Counted from the first letter of the stretch, positions 1 through 9,516 are shown. The stretch: 64,000 nucleotides of DNA from Thalassia testudinum (GCA_037157565.1 JAZHRO010000012.1:54489501-54553500), one strand, 5' to 3'. Numbers and translations are program-made. Notes: generated from the letters alone by a model not told the origin.

Positions 1-612
1 AAACCCATTGTTGTAGTGTGATTTGCAAAGAAATCCATCAACAAATAAAGTTTATCGAAACTCGAAAAGAATTCCAGGTCGAACATAGGGAGGCTACGTA
101 GATTTGAAATATGCGGTTATATTTTTGTTGTTGTTTTTGTTTAGAAAGCGAGCTAATCACAATGAATTCGATATTAACAATAAAAGAGAGAGAGAAAGAG
201 AGAGAGAGAACAAACACTTAATAATATGGATAATGTTTTTACAACTAGGAAGCAGGAAATATTACAGCTAGAAAGCAGGAAATATTACAACTAAAAAGCA
301 GTAAAATCTACTCTAGAAAGTAGTAAAGAGAAAGGAGGCGAGAAGTTATCCTCCTCGACGGCTGCTTGGAGGACAAGTCGGACAGGGCGACACCTAGAAG
401 ATGAAGAGCGAAGATAGAAGATGGAGAACGAAGGGGGAAGAACAGGGGGCGAGGTAGGGCATGATCGTTGCGGGATCCACATCTAGAATGGGGGCAAGAA
501 AACTTTTATTTTAACTCTATAGGAGCATCCCGGGTATGGGACAAGCTTCTTTAGAGCTTTGGAGAGGGAGAGAGGTGAAGGAAGGGATGAATGAAATGTG
601 GGGGGCGTAGGC

Positions 613-621
613 CTTTTTATA
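613..621 (-). promoter_or_regulatory. TATA box of the E0 3' LTR
   Basis: The minus strand reads CTATAAAAAGG. It is at the position where every related LTR in the window has CTATAAAAGGAGACC. It should mark the U3/R border, with transcription starting about 30 nt further left. Confidence 0.6.
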
Positions 622-678
622 GGTGTAGAGGTTGGGGGCAAAAAGGACATTTCAAGTTAAAAAATTAATGTAGGGGCC

Positions 679-708
679 TTTAGTGACATATTTAAGCATC
701 ACTAAAGA
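679..708. repeat. Degenerate LTR inverted repeat (TTTAGTGACGGAT type)
   Basis: The outer arms CTTTAGTGA and TCACTAAAG are kept, but the centre is mutated. Intact versions are at 5826-5855, 29717-29746 and 62556-62585. Confidence 0.6.
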
Positions 709-991
709 CCCTGATCGTGGCCTTAGCTTGCGTGCCTCTCCCACTCTCAACAACGCTCGTGCACGTCCAAACAACCTCAACCGTCTAATCTTGCGTTCGA
801 CGGCTGAGATTGCATCACGCTGCATCTTCATAATGCCTCGCCCGTGTGCGATGGCGCGTGCAGAGGCACATCTGATCATGCGTACGGTGCTCCTTGCATC
901 TGGGCACGCCACGTGGAGCTCCTGCTGCTACCCGATGTGCATCTCACGGCTGAAATCAACCGCGCCTTGCGTATAGCTGTTTTGAGGCGCT

Positions 992-1054
992 TGCGGGGGC
1001 TCGAACGTGCGACCTCCGCATCGCCCGTGGCTTCGAGATCGCTGCACTACAGCT
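992..1054 (-). other. tRNA-like module (A box and B box) in U3 of the E0 3' LTR
   Basis: On the minus strand an A-box-like TAGTGCAGCGA is followed about 35 nt later by a B-box-like CGTTCGAGCCC. Spacing and order are those of the internal promoter of a tRNA gene. The acceptor and anticodon stems are not convincing, so this is tRNA-derived or tRNA-like rather than a functional tRNA gene. Equivalent modules occupy the same place in E1, E2, S1 and E8. Confidence 0.5.
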
Positions 1055-1653
1055 GCCATTTGGTCGCGGTTACGAATTAAGGCACGAGGGTCCATGGCCA
1101 TTGGATCAAGATCCAACGGCCCAGATCTGATCGTACGATTGAGGAGAGAGAGGGAGCGGGCGCCTTTGGTTAGTGTGGGTGGCTGAGATGGTACCACGTG
1201 GTGCCATCTTGGCCATCCATCTTTTGTGTCTTGTAGATGGTGCCAGGGATGTCGGATTGGATCGATTTTCACGCTGCTGGGCTACGATCGTCGATTCGAA
1301 CCCATCCCTACGGTTGGATTTGTCATCTGATGTACAGATTTACACCATTTTGGCCCCTTGATCTCTAATCTTCCTCAGATTCTATTTGATGTTATGGAAG
1401 TCCGATCAGGGCAATCTTGTAGTCGTTAAACTCCAATTGTCGCCCTGATAAAATCCGTACGGTTGGATCTTCAATCCGAGGCCTCGATTAAATGTCACCC
1501 TGTTCCTGGCCACCAAGAGGAAGAAATTACTATACAATTTGACCTAAATGCATGATGATGCATGTTGTGCAATATTTACAATGCATGATGCTTATATGAT
1601 ACTAAGAACATGCATTAATAGACATTTTTGGCTATTCAGATGTATGCACATCA

Positions 1654-1686
1654 CACCCCCATGCCTATCTTTTGCTAGTCCCAAGC
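1654..1686 (-). other. Polypurine tract of E0
   Basis: The minus strand reads GGGACTAGCAAAAG then ATAGGCATGGGGGTG and abuts the LTR start. It is the expected primer for plus-strand DNA synthesis. The same sequence precedes the 3' LTRs of E1, E2, E3, E4, E5 and E8. Confidence 0.85.
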
Positions 1687-2990
1687 AAAAACTATATGCT
1701 ATTTTTAAAAGAATTATGTCAGATTTCTTGGGCAAAAGTTATTCTTCAACACTTGGAGATTTTTACTAAGGACCTGAACTCCGAAGATACAATAGCGCCC
1801 GGGTGTCTGCCAAAATGTGGACTACCTCAAGCCCTCACCTTATTCAAAGAAGGATCTTTTTCTTCTTTTCTTCTTTTCTATTTTTTTTTTTGGATTTTTG
1901 AGTTTAGGGTTTTGGAGTAGCTTTCTACGGCCACTCAACCCACCCAAGACTCAAAGAGAACCCTAAGTTCTAAGTATCTTTATGTGTGAAATGTGATACA
2001 CTCACTGATCAGCGATTAGAACGGACTTTGGGTTTTTACACCTCGAGGTGACCTTGAAAAGAAATTTTGCCTAAAGGTGTATCTATCCAACCGGTAGCTT
2101 TCTCCCTACTTTTCCTTTTATGGGGTCAACAAAAGGGCAAACCCAGTGTATATCTCGCTGGCTTATTCTACTTCTCCGCTTCTTCCTAAGTGTTTTGGAA
2201 TTATATGTGCATTTCTTGAGCTGGGATCTGGATAACCTACCAATGGGTTGTTACCCACGATAACTTACCAGCCATACTTGTGCGGTGAAGTGTAGCTTAT
2301 TTTCTTTTTCTTTTTCTTATCCTTTTCTTTTCTTTTTTTTTGTTAGTAGGTGGCTTCCCTGATCTAAAATTTACCTAAAGGCAGAAGGAAAAGAATGGTC
2401 ATGTGACTGGGCTCTGGACAACTTACCAATGGACTGCTACCCACGATAACTTGCCAGCCATACCACCCTAGAAGGTTCATTAGCTACCCAATTTTCATTA
2501 AAACCATCGAAAGCAAGTCAGTGCAAATAGCATGTAAATGCTTAGACTTAAAATCCCCTCAAATCAGAGGGCGGGTTGATAAGTCATGTACTTTTCACCT
2601 CAACTTATTTAACTAAATTGAAGTAAATTTAGAATGGCAAGGACTTGATAAACAAATCTAGATTTTAGTGGACACCTGGGTTGATTAAACCCGAAGACCT
2701 GAAGGGTCTAAGTGTTCAGATCCTAGTGTATTATTCCTTAAGGTTGAAAGGATCTAATATCCAATTATTCTTTCCTAATTCAATTTTTTTTTAGAGAGAG
2801 AACAATAAGTAGAATTTACAAGAATTCCACAGAGCTGACAAAATGATTCAGAAATGAATCTACCCCCCTATGCCTAGCTGATGCAATGTTCTCATTGAAA
2901 ATAAAATGCATGAGAAGTGGGGTAGAATGAAGAAAATATCACTTGTATTCCATGATGCTCGGGTCAACTTAATGCCATCAGCTAGGCGAA
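1687..2990 (-). other. E0 3' untranslated region between pol and the polypurine tract
   Basis: There is no coding potential. It holds two copies of a hairpin-forming unit (2407-2462 and 2221-2274) separated by a T/C-rich stretch, which is purine-rich on the RNA strand. Near 2570-2590 is the ACCCGCCCTC block also seen in E1 and E2. Near 2965-3000 the minus strand has the CTAGCTGATGGCATTAA block that follows the coding region in all elements here. Confidence 0.65.
2221..2462 (-). repeat. Duplicated hairpin unit in the E0 3' UTR
   Basis: Two units of about 55 bp read (minus) TGGCTGG-CAAGTTATCGTGGGTA and end CCAGAGCCCAG or close variants. The core GTTA-TCGTGGG-TAAC can form a hairpin, extended by TGG and CCA. 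The same pair occurs in E1 (9940-10193) and E2 (18160-18399). Confidence 0.7.
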
Positions 2991-4140
2991 GTCCAGCCAA
3001 AGAAGTCACATTAGGGTTAAAGCAACCTTATCGGAGATGGCTTCTGGAATAACACGATCAACATAAGGTTTCAGATGTTGTCCACTGACATTAAAAGAAT
3101 TACCCATCTTTGGGTCAGAGATCTCAACGGCTCCATTGGGAAATATTCGATCGATGATGAACGGGCTATCCCACTTTGACCTAAGCTTGCTAGGAAAGGG
3201 CTTAAGTCTAGAATCAAAGAGCTAGACATTCTGGTTTGGCTCAAAGCTTTTGCGGGAAATCAGCTGGTCATGAAGAGCTTTGATCTGAGCCTTATAGATC
3301 TTGGAATTCTTGTATGCATCATTTCTAAGCTCCTCCAGCTCAGATAGTTAGAGCTTCCTGGTCTTTCTGACTAAACTCAAATCCAAGTTGCACTGCTTGA
3401 TTGCCCAAAATGCCTGATGTTCAATCTCTACGGGTAAATGGCATGCCTTTCCATACACCAGATGAAATGGTGACATGCTGATAGGCGTTTGTATGCCATA
3501 CGGTAGGCCCAAAGAGTGTCCTCAAGCTTTTGAGTCTAATCTTTTCAATCAGGCCTAATCGTATTCTGTAGGATGTTCTTGATCTCCCGATTGGACATCT
3601 TGACCTGTCTGTTCGTCTGAGGATGGTAAGGTGTGGAGATTCTGTGATTTACCCCATATTTTGCCAGTAAACTACGAAACTGGGCATTTGTGAAGTGAGT
3701 ACCACCATCACTAATGATAGCCCTCGGAATCCACTTGGACACGTAAATAGCAGCAACAAGAATGTACTGGTGTCCAAATGAAGGGAGGAAGGGTCTCATG
3801 AAATTGTTGCCCCAAACGTCTAAGATTTCAACAGGAAGGATTAGGTTTAGAGGCATCATATCTGTCATGGTTATGCTCCCAAGTGCATGCATCGGGAACA
3901 CAACCTTGAGAATTCTTGGGCATCCTTGAATAAAGATGGCCAATAGAATCCAGATTGCAATATTTTTGCAGCCATCTTTTTCTCGGAGAAAAGTCTACCA
4001 CACGCAGATGCATGGTAGAACTTAAGTATACTTTGGAATTCATTCTCTGGAACACATCGGCGAATAATCTGATCAGAGACGATGTGGTACAGTTCAGGAT
4101 CCTCCTAGAAGTAATATTTGGCCTCAGATTTGAGTCTATC
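2990..4140 (-). pseudogene. E0 pol: integrase domain (decayed)
   Basis: Integrase inserts retrotransposon cDNA into chromosomes. An open stretch at 3943-3545 holds the core: VWGNNFMRPF, then IISDGGTHF, then YHPQTNRQVKMSNREIK. In this family the first block has an aspartate before F (ID/DF type) and the third has QVE. Here the first acidic residue is Asn and the Glu is Lys, so two of the three DDE residues are lost. The C-terminal part is recognisable down to about 3010 in broken frames, including an IFPNGAVEI-like motif and the ISDPK region. Several stops and shifts make it a pseudogene. The order RNase H then integrase is the Ty3/gypsy arrangement. Confidence 0.85.
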
Positions 4141-4890
4141 TCATTGTTGCTTGGTCCAATCCTGAGGGATTTGACCAACGGCCAAATAGTTTACTATGTC
4201 TGCAAACCATAGGGTTTGGACACCTGACACTGCAAGAATAGTCTCATCCAAAAAAGTATCAGCAATCAGAATATCTAGACAAAGAGAATCACTTAGAAGT
4301 CTCGAAAGATGATCCGCCACCACATTCTGTGCCTCAGATTTATCTTTGATTTCAAGATCGAATTCTTGAAGCAGAAGAATCCATCGAATGAGCCGGGGTT
4401 TGGCATCCTTTTTGGTCAAGAGATGTCTCAAGGCTAAGTGGTCGGTGTAAATTATGACATGAGACCCTAAGAGATAAGCCCTGAATTTCTTCAAAGAAAA
4501 TACTACAGTTAGCAACTCCTTCTCAGTAATGGTATAATTCCTCTGGGCCTCGTCCAGAGTTTTGCTAGCGTAGTAGATGACAGAGGACTTTTTGTCGATC
4601 TTTTGATCTAAAACAGCCCCGACCGCATAATCAGAAGCAACGGTCATGATCTCAAATGGGGTTGTCTAGACCTGTGGTTGCAGCACTAGAGCATAAGTGA
4701 CTGTTGTTTTAAGAAAATCGAATGCCTTGCGACACGATTCGTCAAATTCAAATGGTGTATCTTTGGTGAGAAGGTTACTCAGAGGGTGAGCAACCTTGAA
4801 GAAATCCTTGATGAACCTCCGATAGAATCCCACATGACCGAGAAATGAGCGGATTTGTTTGACAGATGTGGGAGGAGAAAGCTTAGAAAT
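4141..4890 (-). pseudogene. E0 pol: RNase H domain and RT connection (interrupted)
   Basis: RNase H removes the RNA strand of the RNA-DNA hybrid during reverse transcription. The open part at 4647-4141 shows ASDYAVGAVLDQ (first Asp), TEKELLTVVFSLKKF (Glu), YTDHLALRHLL (second Asp) and NVVADHLSRL (last Asp), so all four acidic positions look present. The stretch 4890-4648 is the RT thumb/connection, including an SFLGHVGFYRRFIKDF-like motif. A stop (TAG near 4668) separates the two. The 5' end is cut by the E1 insertion, and the reading continues at 12988-12437. Confidence 0.85.
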
Positions 4891-4895
4891 AGCAT
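4891..4895. repeat. Target-site duplication of E1, left copy
   Basis: AGCAT immediately precedes the LTR start and is repeated at 12432-12436 immediately after the other LTR. Confidence 0.9.
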
Positions 4896-5353
4896 TGATG
4901 TAAACACATTTACACTACTTAAAATGTCTATTTATGCATGTTCTTAAGCATAGGATTGCATTTCATGATATAAATATTGCATAACATGCATCATCTTGCA
5001 TTTAGAGTAGTTTGAATAAAATGGAGGTTAATTGTCTCCTTTTATGTGCTTGGACAGGGCAAACATTTTATGGGGCCTCGGATCAAAGATCCAACCGTAT
5101 GGATGTGATCAGGGCGACGATTGGAGTTCAACGACTCCAAGATCACCCTAATCAGGCATCCGTAGCATCAGATAGAGATCGGGGAACCCTAGAAGATCAA
5201 GGGCCTGGATGGTGTAAATCCACACTTCAGATGACAAATCCGACCGCACGGATGAATTCGGATCGACGATCGCAGCCCAACGACACAAAAATCGAGTCAA
5301 TCCGACATCCGTGGCACCATCTACAACTTCCAGAAGATGGACGGCCAAGATGA

Positions 5354-5365
5354 CGCCACGTGGCG
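5354..5365. promoter_or_regulatory. Extended palindromic G-box
   Basis: CGCCACGTGGCG is a perfect 12-bp palindrome around CACGTG, the usual plant bZIP/bHLH binding core. CACGTG occurs at the same place in E0 (1195-1200, 37983-37988), E1's right LTR (about 11231), E2 (13450-13455), S1 (35826-35831) and E8 (63058-63063). Confidence 0.5.
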
Positions 5366-5498
5366 CCATCTTAGCCGCCCAAACGTCTGCTTGCATCTTG
5401 TGAAGACCGCGCACCCGTCTCCTCTCCGCCGTTGGATCTCGATCCAACGGCTGCGACGCACCCGCGCTGAAGTCAAGCGCTCGACACAAACGCGACCG

Positions 5499-5560
5499 CA
5501 ACGCAGCGGTCGAGCGCTCTAATGCGAAGCAGGGACGCGCGTTCGAGCCGCGCCCCGCAG
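5499..5560 (+). other. tRNA-like module in U3 of the E1 5' LTR
   Basis: A T-arm is present with a perfect 5-bp stem and canonical loop: GCGCG, TTCGAGC, CGCGC at 5537-5553. About 30 nt upstream is a D-arm-like ACGCAGCGGTCGAGCGC (5501-5517), which is the A box. In the right LTR copy (11371-11428) the D stem is a perfect GCGC/GCGC. The region between the arms is 3-4 nt shorter than in a standard tRNA and the anticodon stem is poor. It therefore reads as a degenerate tRNA gene with polymerase III A and B boxes, not a working tRNA. Confidence 0.6.
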
Positions 5561-5715
5561 AAATTGGAGCGGTGGCGCACCTCCAATCGACCGCACGATC
5601 GCGATCCAACGGCCGCGCGCGCCCGATAGCGCCGACGGGCGATTGGACGCACGCGTGAACGCGCGATCTCACGCACAGGCGGGCGGGCGGCAACGGTGAA
5701 GGCGCGATTTTAAGT

Positions 5716-5737
5716 CGTCCGATCTCACGATCGGACG
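5716..5737. repeat. Dyad-symmetric GATC motif in U3
   Basis: The arms CGTCCGATC and GATCGGACG flank a 4-nt centre. Versions are at 13860-13883 and 19841-19863 (E2). A related form with GTCTGATC/GATCAGAC arms is in E3 and E4. Confidence 0.5.
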
Positions 5738-5825
5738 GTTGAGACTTCGCGGACGTGCGTAGGAGTTACGCACGCGGGCAGCCGAGCAGGCGTGCATGGG
5801 CGCGGCGGCGACGGCCACGTCGGGG

Positions 5826-5855
5826 CTTTAGTGACGGATTTATCCGTCACTAAAG
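5826..5855. repeat. Perfect 14-bp inverted repeat upstream of TATA
   Basis: The arms CTTTAGTGACGGAT and ATCCGTCACTAAAG are separated by TT. It sits about 58 bp upstream of the TATA box and is placed the same way in E1's right LTR, both E2 LTRs, E8 and, degenerate, E0. Confidence 0.75.
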
Positions 5856-5912
5856 ACCCCTTATTTATTATTTTGAAGATGTAATGTCTATTTTGCCCCC
5901 ACTCCTTGCAAC

Positions 5913-5920
5913 TATAAAAG
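5913..5920 (+). promoter_or_regulatory. TATA box of the E1 5' LTR
   Basis: TATAAAAG lies in the context TTGCAACTATAAAAGGAGACC. The same context is found at 11786-11793, 14056-14063, 29804-29811 and (minus) 62491-62498. It is the likely RNA polymerase II promoter of the element. Confidence 0.75.
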
Positions 5921-6546
5921 GAGACCCCCTCCATATGAAATTCTCATCCCTTCTTTCTCCTCTCTACCCCTCCAAAGCTCAAGAGAAGCTTGTCCCACAC
6001 CCGGGATGCTTCTCGCGAGATAAAGTCCAATTTTCGTTCCCCTTCGGAAGTGGATCCCACGACGACGACGACGTGCTGCTTCGTTCCCGTTCTTCTGATT
6101 CGTCCTCCTTCATCCCGCTTCGTTCTACTTCGTCCAGGCGTCGTCCCGTCCGGCTCGTCCTCCAAGCAATCGTCGCAGAGGATAACATTTCTATCCCCAT
6201 TCTTATTTGCAGCTTTTCTAGTGTAGAATTTTCTGCTTTATAGTGTAATTGATTTTCCGCATTCTAGTGTAACTTTTATAAACTATTGAAATATTGAATG
6301 CATGTTCTCTTTCTCTCTCTCTCTCTCATAGTTTGATAGCCCCATTGTAATTATAACGCCTTGCTTAAAGAAAATCTTAAAAAAATATAATTACGGAATA
6401 GATCAACGTAGCCTCCCTGTGTTCGACCCGGAATTATTTTCGGCATAAATTTTATTTGTTGAACACGAATTCTTCGCTTTCGAACTACAACGACAGGTTT
6501 TCCAAAACCAAACACGTTAGCGTAGGTTCGTACACGTTCAACATTT

Positions 6547-6564
6547 TGGCGCCGTTGCCGGGGA
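6547..6564 (+). other. Primer-binding site of E1 (tRNA-Asp)
   Basis: TGGCGCCGTTGCCGGGGA starts 4 nt after the LTR end and is fully complementary to the 3' end of plant tRNA-Asp(GUC) including CCA. Athila-type elements commonly use this primer. Confidence 0.9.
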
Positions 6565-6705
6565 GGCAACGATCTTTGATTTCTCTTCGCGTTTTGTAAC
6601 TTATAAATCATTTACCTCACTTTTCTCCTTTCTTATTGTAATTGCAGGTACTCTTTCGAGACAGGCAAAAGCGGTAGATTGGAGTAAAGTGCTTTAGAAG
6701 GTTTT

Positions 6706-7700
6706 GTGAGTTACCCCCCACCTCCCACCCGTTAGATTTCATTTCATCACATAATAACTCAAAGATCAATCAACCTAGGTGTTTTTATAAACTCTAAGGT
6801 TAGATTGTTTGTTGTTTGACACCCATACTCACCCCAACCCTCACATTAAAAAGAAAAAGAAAAAAAAAAAATCTCACAGAGGTACACAACCTCATCTGAT
6901 TTTCAAACTCAACCGGTAATCCAATCTTAGGAGCCGGTACACACATCCAAACACATAATTGAGTAGAAATCAGATTAGGTAATCATTTGTGTGCCTAATT
7001 AAGTGGTGCAACAGGCCAATTGTTTGAGTTGATTGGGCCGCACCACTTCAAATAAAATCAACTCATCAAGTAGCTGCCAATTAGGTTCAACTCTTAGGGA
7101 TTTACCAGGCACTCCACATTCTTTTTAAACTTTAAAGGAAAACATCTTCACCTGTGCTTGTAAAACTTGGTGTGCCAACGAAACTTGATTGAAAACACCT
7201 AAAGTTGAATCCTAAAAGCTACTAAGCAAGATTTGAATCTTAGAATTCACCACATCAAAAACAATCTTGCTTGAAAACCACTGGTTGTGCACTCACACAC
7301 AAATCAATCAATCATTAAGGGCACAACCCATTTAAAGGGCCCATCACATTCCAAAGCACATTCAAACCTAGCCCTAAATAAAACAAAGTAGACGTTGGCC
7401 TTAAGGATTGGACTCGCTCTTCAGAACCCAGAACGAGATTATTTTCGATTAGTCTGTTTCTACTGTTCAATCTGATGTCTAGCTAGGGGAGCAGAGTCAA
7501 ACGATCGCGGCTGGGGGGTACACTAGGCACCGGAGGCGCAAGCCGAAGGAAGAACCTTCTCCCCAGTCCCTCCTTCTAACTGGTTGGATTGAATAGACGG
7601 AAGTAGATCAAATCGTTCCTTTATCTCAAGACGGGTTTTGAGAGTCTGTAGGTCTTTAGGCTAACCTATTTAAGGACAGGTTTGATTGTTTGTATTGCAG
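6706..7700 (+). other. Probable leader intron of E1
   Basis: GTGAGT at 6706 and a pyrimidine-rich TTTGTATTGCAG ending at 7700 fit plant splice sites. The same arrangement exists in E2 (GTAAGT 14921 to TTGTAG 15899) and in E0 on the minus strand (GTAAGT at 37027 to GTGCTGCAG at 32772). Removal would bring the first in-frame ATG (7726) close to the primer site. No transcript evidence is available. Confidence 0.5.
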
Positions 7701-7725
7701 GGCACCTTTCTTCCTCCCGTGTATC

Positions 7726-9315
7726 ATGAATCCTTCCACATATTTCACGCATTCCCGCTCTTTCCCTCCTGTTGTAAATTATCCTCAACATGACGATTAT
7801 CCCAACTCGTATTGTAATCAACCATCAGTTAATTGGGATAATTCGGATTGGGGATACAATTCCGGACCCCCATGTTTAGGGTCTAACCCTGAACACTTTG
7901 ATTTTGATTTTTATCCTTCTCAGAGCTACATCGATTATAGACCGTCTTCCTTTCATGAACAGCATAATACGATCTACAATCAAGAAGGATACACCGATCC
8001 TTACCCATCCTCTGATTTCACTGCCTTTAGGTCATCACCATCTTTTCAACAATCTGAAATGACCTATTATCAGGAAGGGTATAACGAATCTCAATTCGTT
8101 AATTCCCCTGCATTGAGCCCAAACCCTCCCAACCCTGAACCAACTTATTTGGTTCAGGTTAACCAGGTTCAAGATAAGGTTCTGGCTAACTTGAGGAATA
8201 TCATTCAATCTTTAGAAGTTCAGCCAATACCTTGCATTGAGAGATTGGAGCCCCTGATTGAAATGATTGATGATTTAAACAAGCCTTTGTTGGATTGGCT
8301 CCAGGATGTTAAGGATAAGAACCCGGGTGAGTTTCTACTTGGGAAATTAGCAAAATTGAGGATGAGATTCGTGGTTGCTTTGATTTAATCTTGGAATAAT
8401 TCCTAGGATGAACCCTCTTCAGGAAAGCTAATAATAGAACCCGCTCAGGTACCTGTTGGGGGGGACAAGTGTTATGAGGCTGACCAGATTGAATTAAAGC
8501 AACCAATTAAGGATGATTTGATTTCTTCACCTGAGATCCCTGAGTCGAGTTACGAGGAAATGTATGTCTCCTTGGAACAGAAAGTGACAACTGATTTTGG
8601 GACATACATTGATACGGATCCTGATGGTGAAGATTCAAGTTGCGAAGTCTCACGCGAGTTTTCTGAACACAATTTCTGTGAGACAATTGGGCCTGAGGAA
8701 TCTGATAGATCATTTAATAGCCCAATAACTGAGGAAACTAATCTTATTAGGGCACACATTACGGATCCAGAATCGCATTTTCTGGAAGAATCAATTCAAT
8801 GCCCTAATTATCAGTTACACCCTGTTGAGCTAATTGATGATTCTAATTCTGAGATAATTAGACCTAAGTCAATTTTGATTCTGCCACATCATTTAGACTT
8901 GGAGATTTCAGACGGGGTGATGAATATACAAGAGGTCCTGGAATTTGATATGCTAAATGAGGAGGATAGGAGCTGGGAAGTTTTGATTTGGGAAGTTAAT
9001 TCAGGAGGAAATGGAAGATTGAGTCGAAGGGTTCCTTTTAAGTTGAAACCATCAAATCAGAACCCTTACGACATTTGTTTCGAGGATGTTCAACCCAAGC
9101 ACACATTCAACGATTATCCTTTTGAGCTTCAATTTTCTGTAACCCGACTTTTTGGTCTTGGGTTGCATCCTGAGAAATCGCATGCCCGATCCCGCTTACA
9201 TTCTGATTTTAGGTTTTGGGTAATTTTTACCCAGAACCTAAGATATTCTCGATTATGGGGTGTGGGTCTGCACCACAATCTGCTCCACATCTGTGGACCT
9301 CTGCTGACAGGTTAG
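7726..9315 (+). pseudogene. E1 internal ORF of unknown function (acidic, Tyr/Ser/Pro-rich), two stops
   Basis: I do not recognise this protein. The reading frame spans 530 codons from ATG 7726 (frame open upstream, but 7726 is the first ATG and is shared with E2) to TAG 9313. It is broken by TAA at 8386 and TAG at 8404. The N-terminal part is rich in Tyr, Asn, Asp, Ser and Pro, with motifs such as YYQEGYNESQF. A helical-looking stretch follows (about residues 145-220) with NLRNIIQSLEVQPIPCIERL and LDWLQDVKDKNPGEFLLGKL. The C-terminal half is strongly acidic (SCEVSREFSEHNFCETIGPE) and ends with an aromatic block containing RYSRLWGVGLHHNLLH. There is no zinc knuckle, protease, RT or integrase motif. 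The E2 copy is clearly homologous over its whole length. E3 and E4 have an unrelated-looking ORF at the same place, sharing only an acidic character and a final GLHH motif. Confidence 0.6.
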
Positions 9316-9516
9316 AGGATTCTTCTGTTCATTCTAATTCTGACCTACACATGTAAATTCTTCATTTCTTTTCTTTGTATAGTGTGCCTAGCTGAAGGTA
9401 CTAAACTAGGCACTTATATAGTTCTTTTTCGTTTTCATCTTGGAGCGGACCTGATATTCATGCAATTCAGGTGCTTTCTACACTTTTCCACTCTGTTTTA
9501 TGTCTTTTTAATATAA

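Larger units (their letters stand above)
1..1653 (-). repeat. 3' LTR of E0 (cut by the window edge)
   Basis: It matches the 37193-38448 LTR over most of its length and ends TGATGTGCAT on the minus strand, directly after the polypurine tract. Reading minus, it holds a G-box at 1195-1200, an inverted repeat around the GATC-rich sequence at 1098-1119, a tRNA-like module at 992-1054, a second CACGTG near 910, a degenerate inverted repeat at 679-708 and a TATA box at 613-621. A GA-repeat tract lies at about 185-212. About 445 bp present here (roughly 420-865) is missing from the other E0 LTR. Confidence 0.9.
4896..6543 (+). repeat. 5' LTR of E1
   Basis: It begins TGATGTAAAC and ends GTTCAACA. In order it holds a palindromic G-box (5354-5365), a tRNA-like module (5499-5560), a GATC dyad (5716-5737), an inverted repeat (5826-5855), a TATA box (5913-5920), a CT microsatellite (about 6308-6328) and the CCTCCCTGTGTTCGACC block near the end of U5. 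The 5395-5825 part is unusually rich in CpG. Confidence 0.95.

Noticed and set aside
181..212. GA/CT microsatellites as satellite or centromeric repeats
   Set aside because: Each tract (also near 6308, 12182, 14515, 30258, 33349, 37420, 62080) sits at one fixed place in an LTR, so it belongs to the LTR. The 12182 tract differs in length from its partner by slippage.
5499..5560. A functional nuclear tRNA gene
   Set aside because: The anticodon stem is imperfect, the region between the arms is short and acceptor pairing is poor. Kept only as a tRNA-like module.
5990..6004. GTCCCACACCCGGG in E0/E1-type LTRs as a snRNA upstream element
   Set aside because: Only a partial match to RTCCCACATCG and no TATA at 24 or 34 nt.
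5884..6243. A 119-codon frame repeated at 11757-12116
   Set aside because: It lies from TATA into U5 of the E1 LTRs. The two copies agree only because they are LTR pairs; homologous LTRs break the frame.
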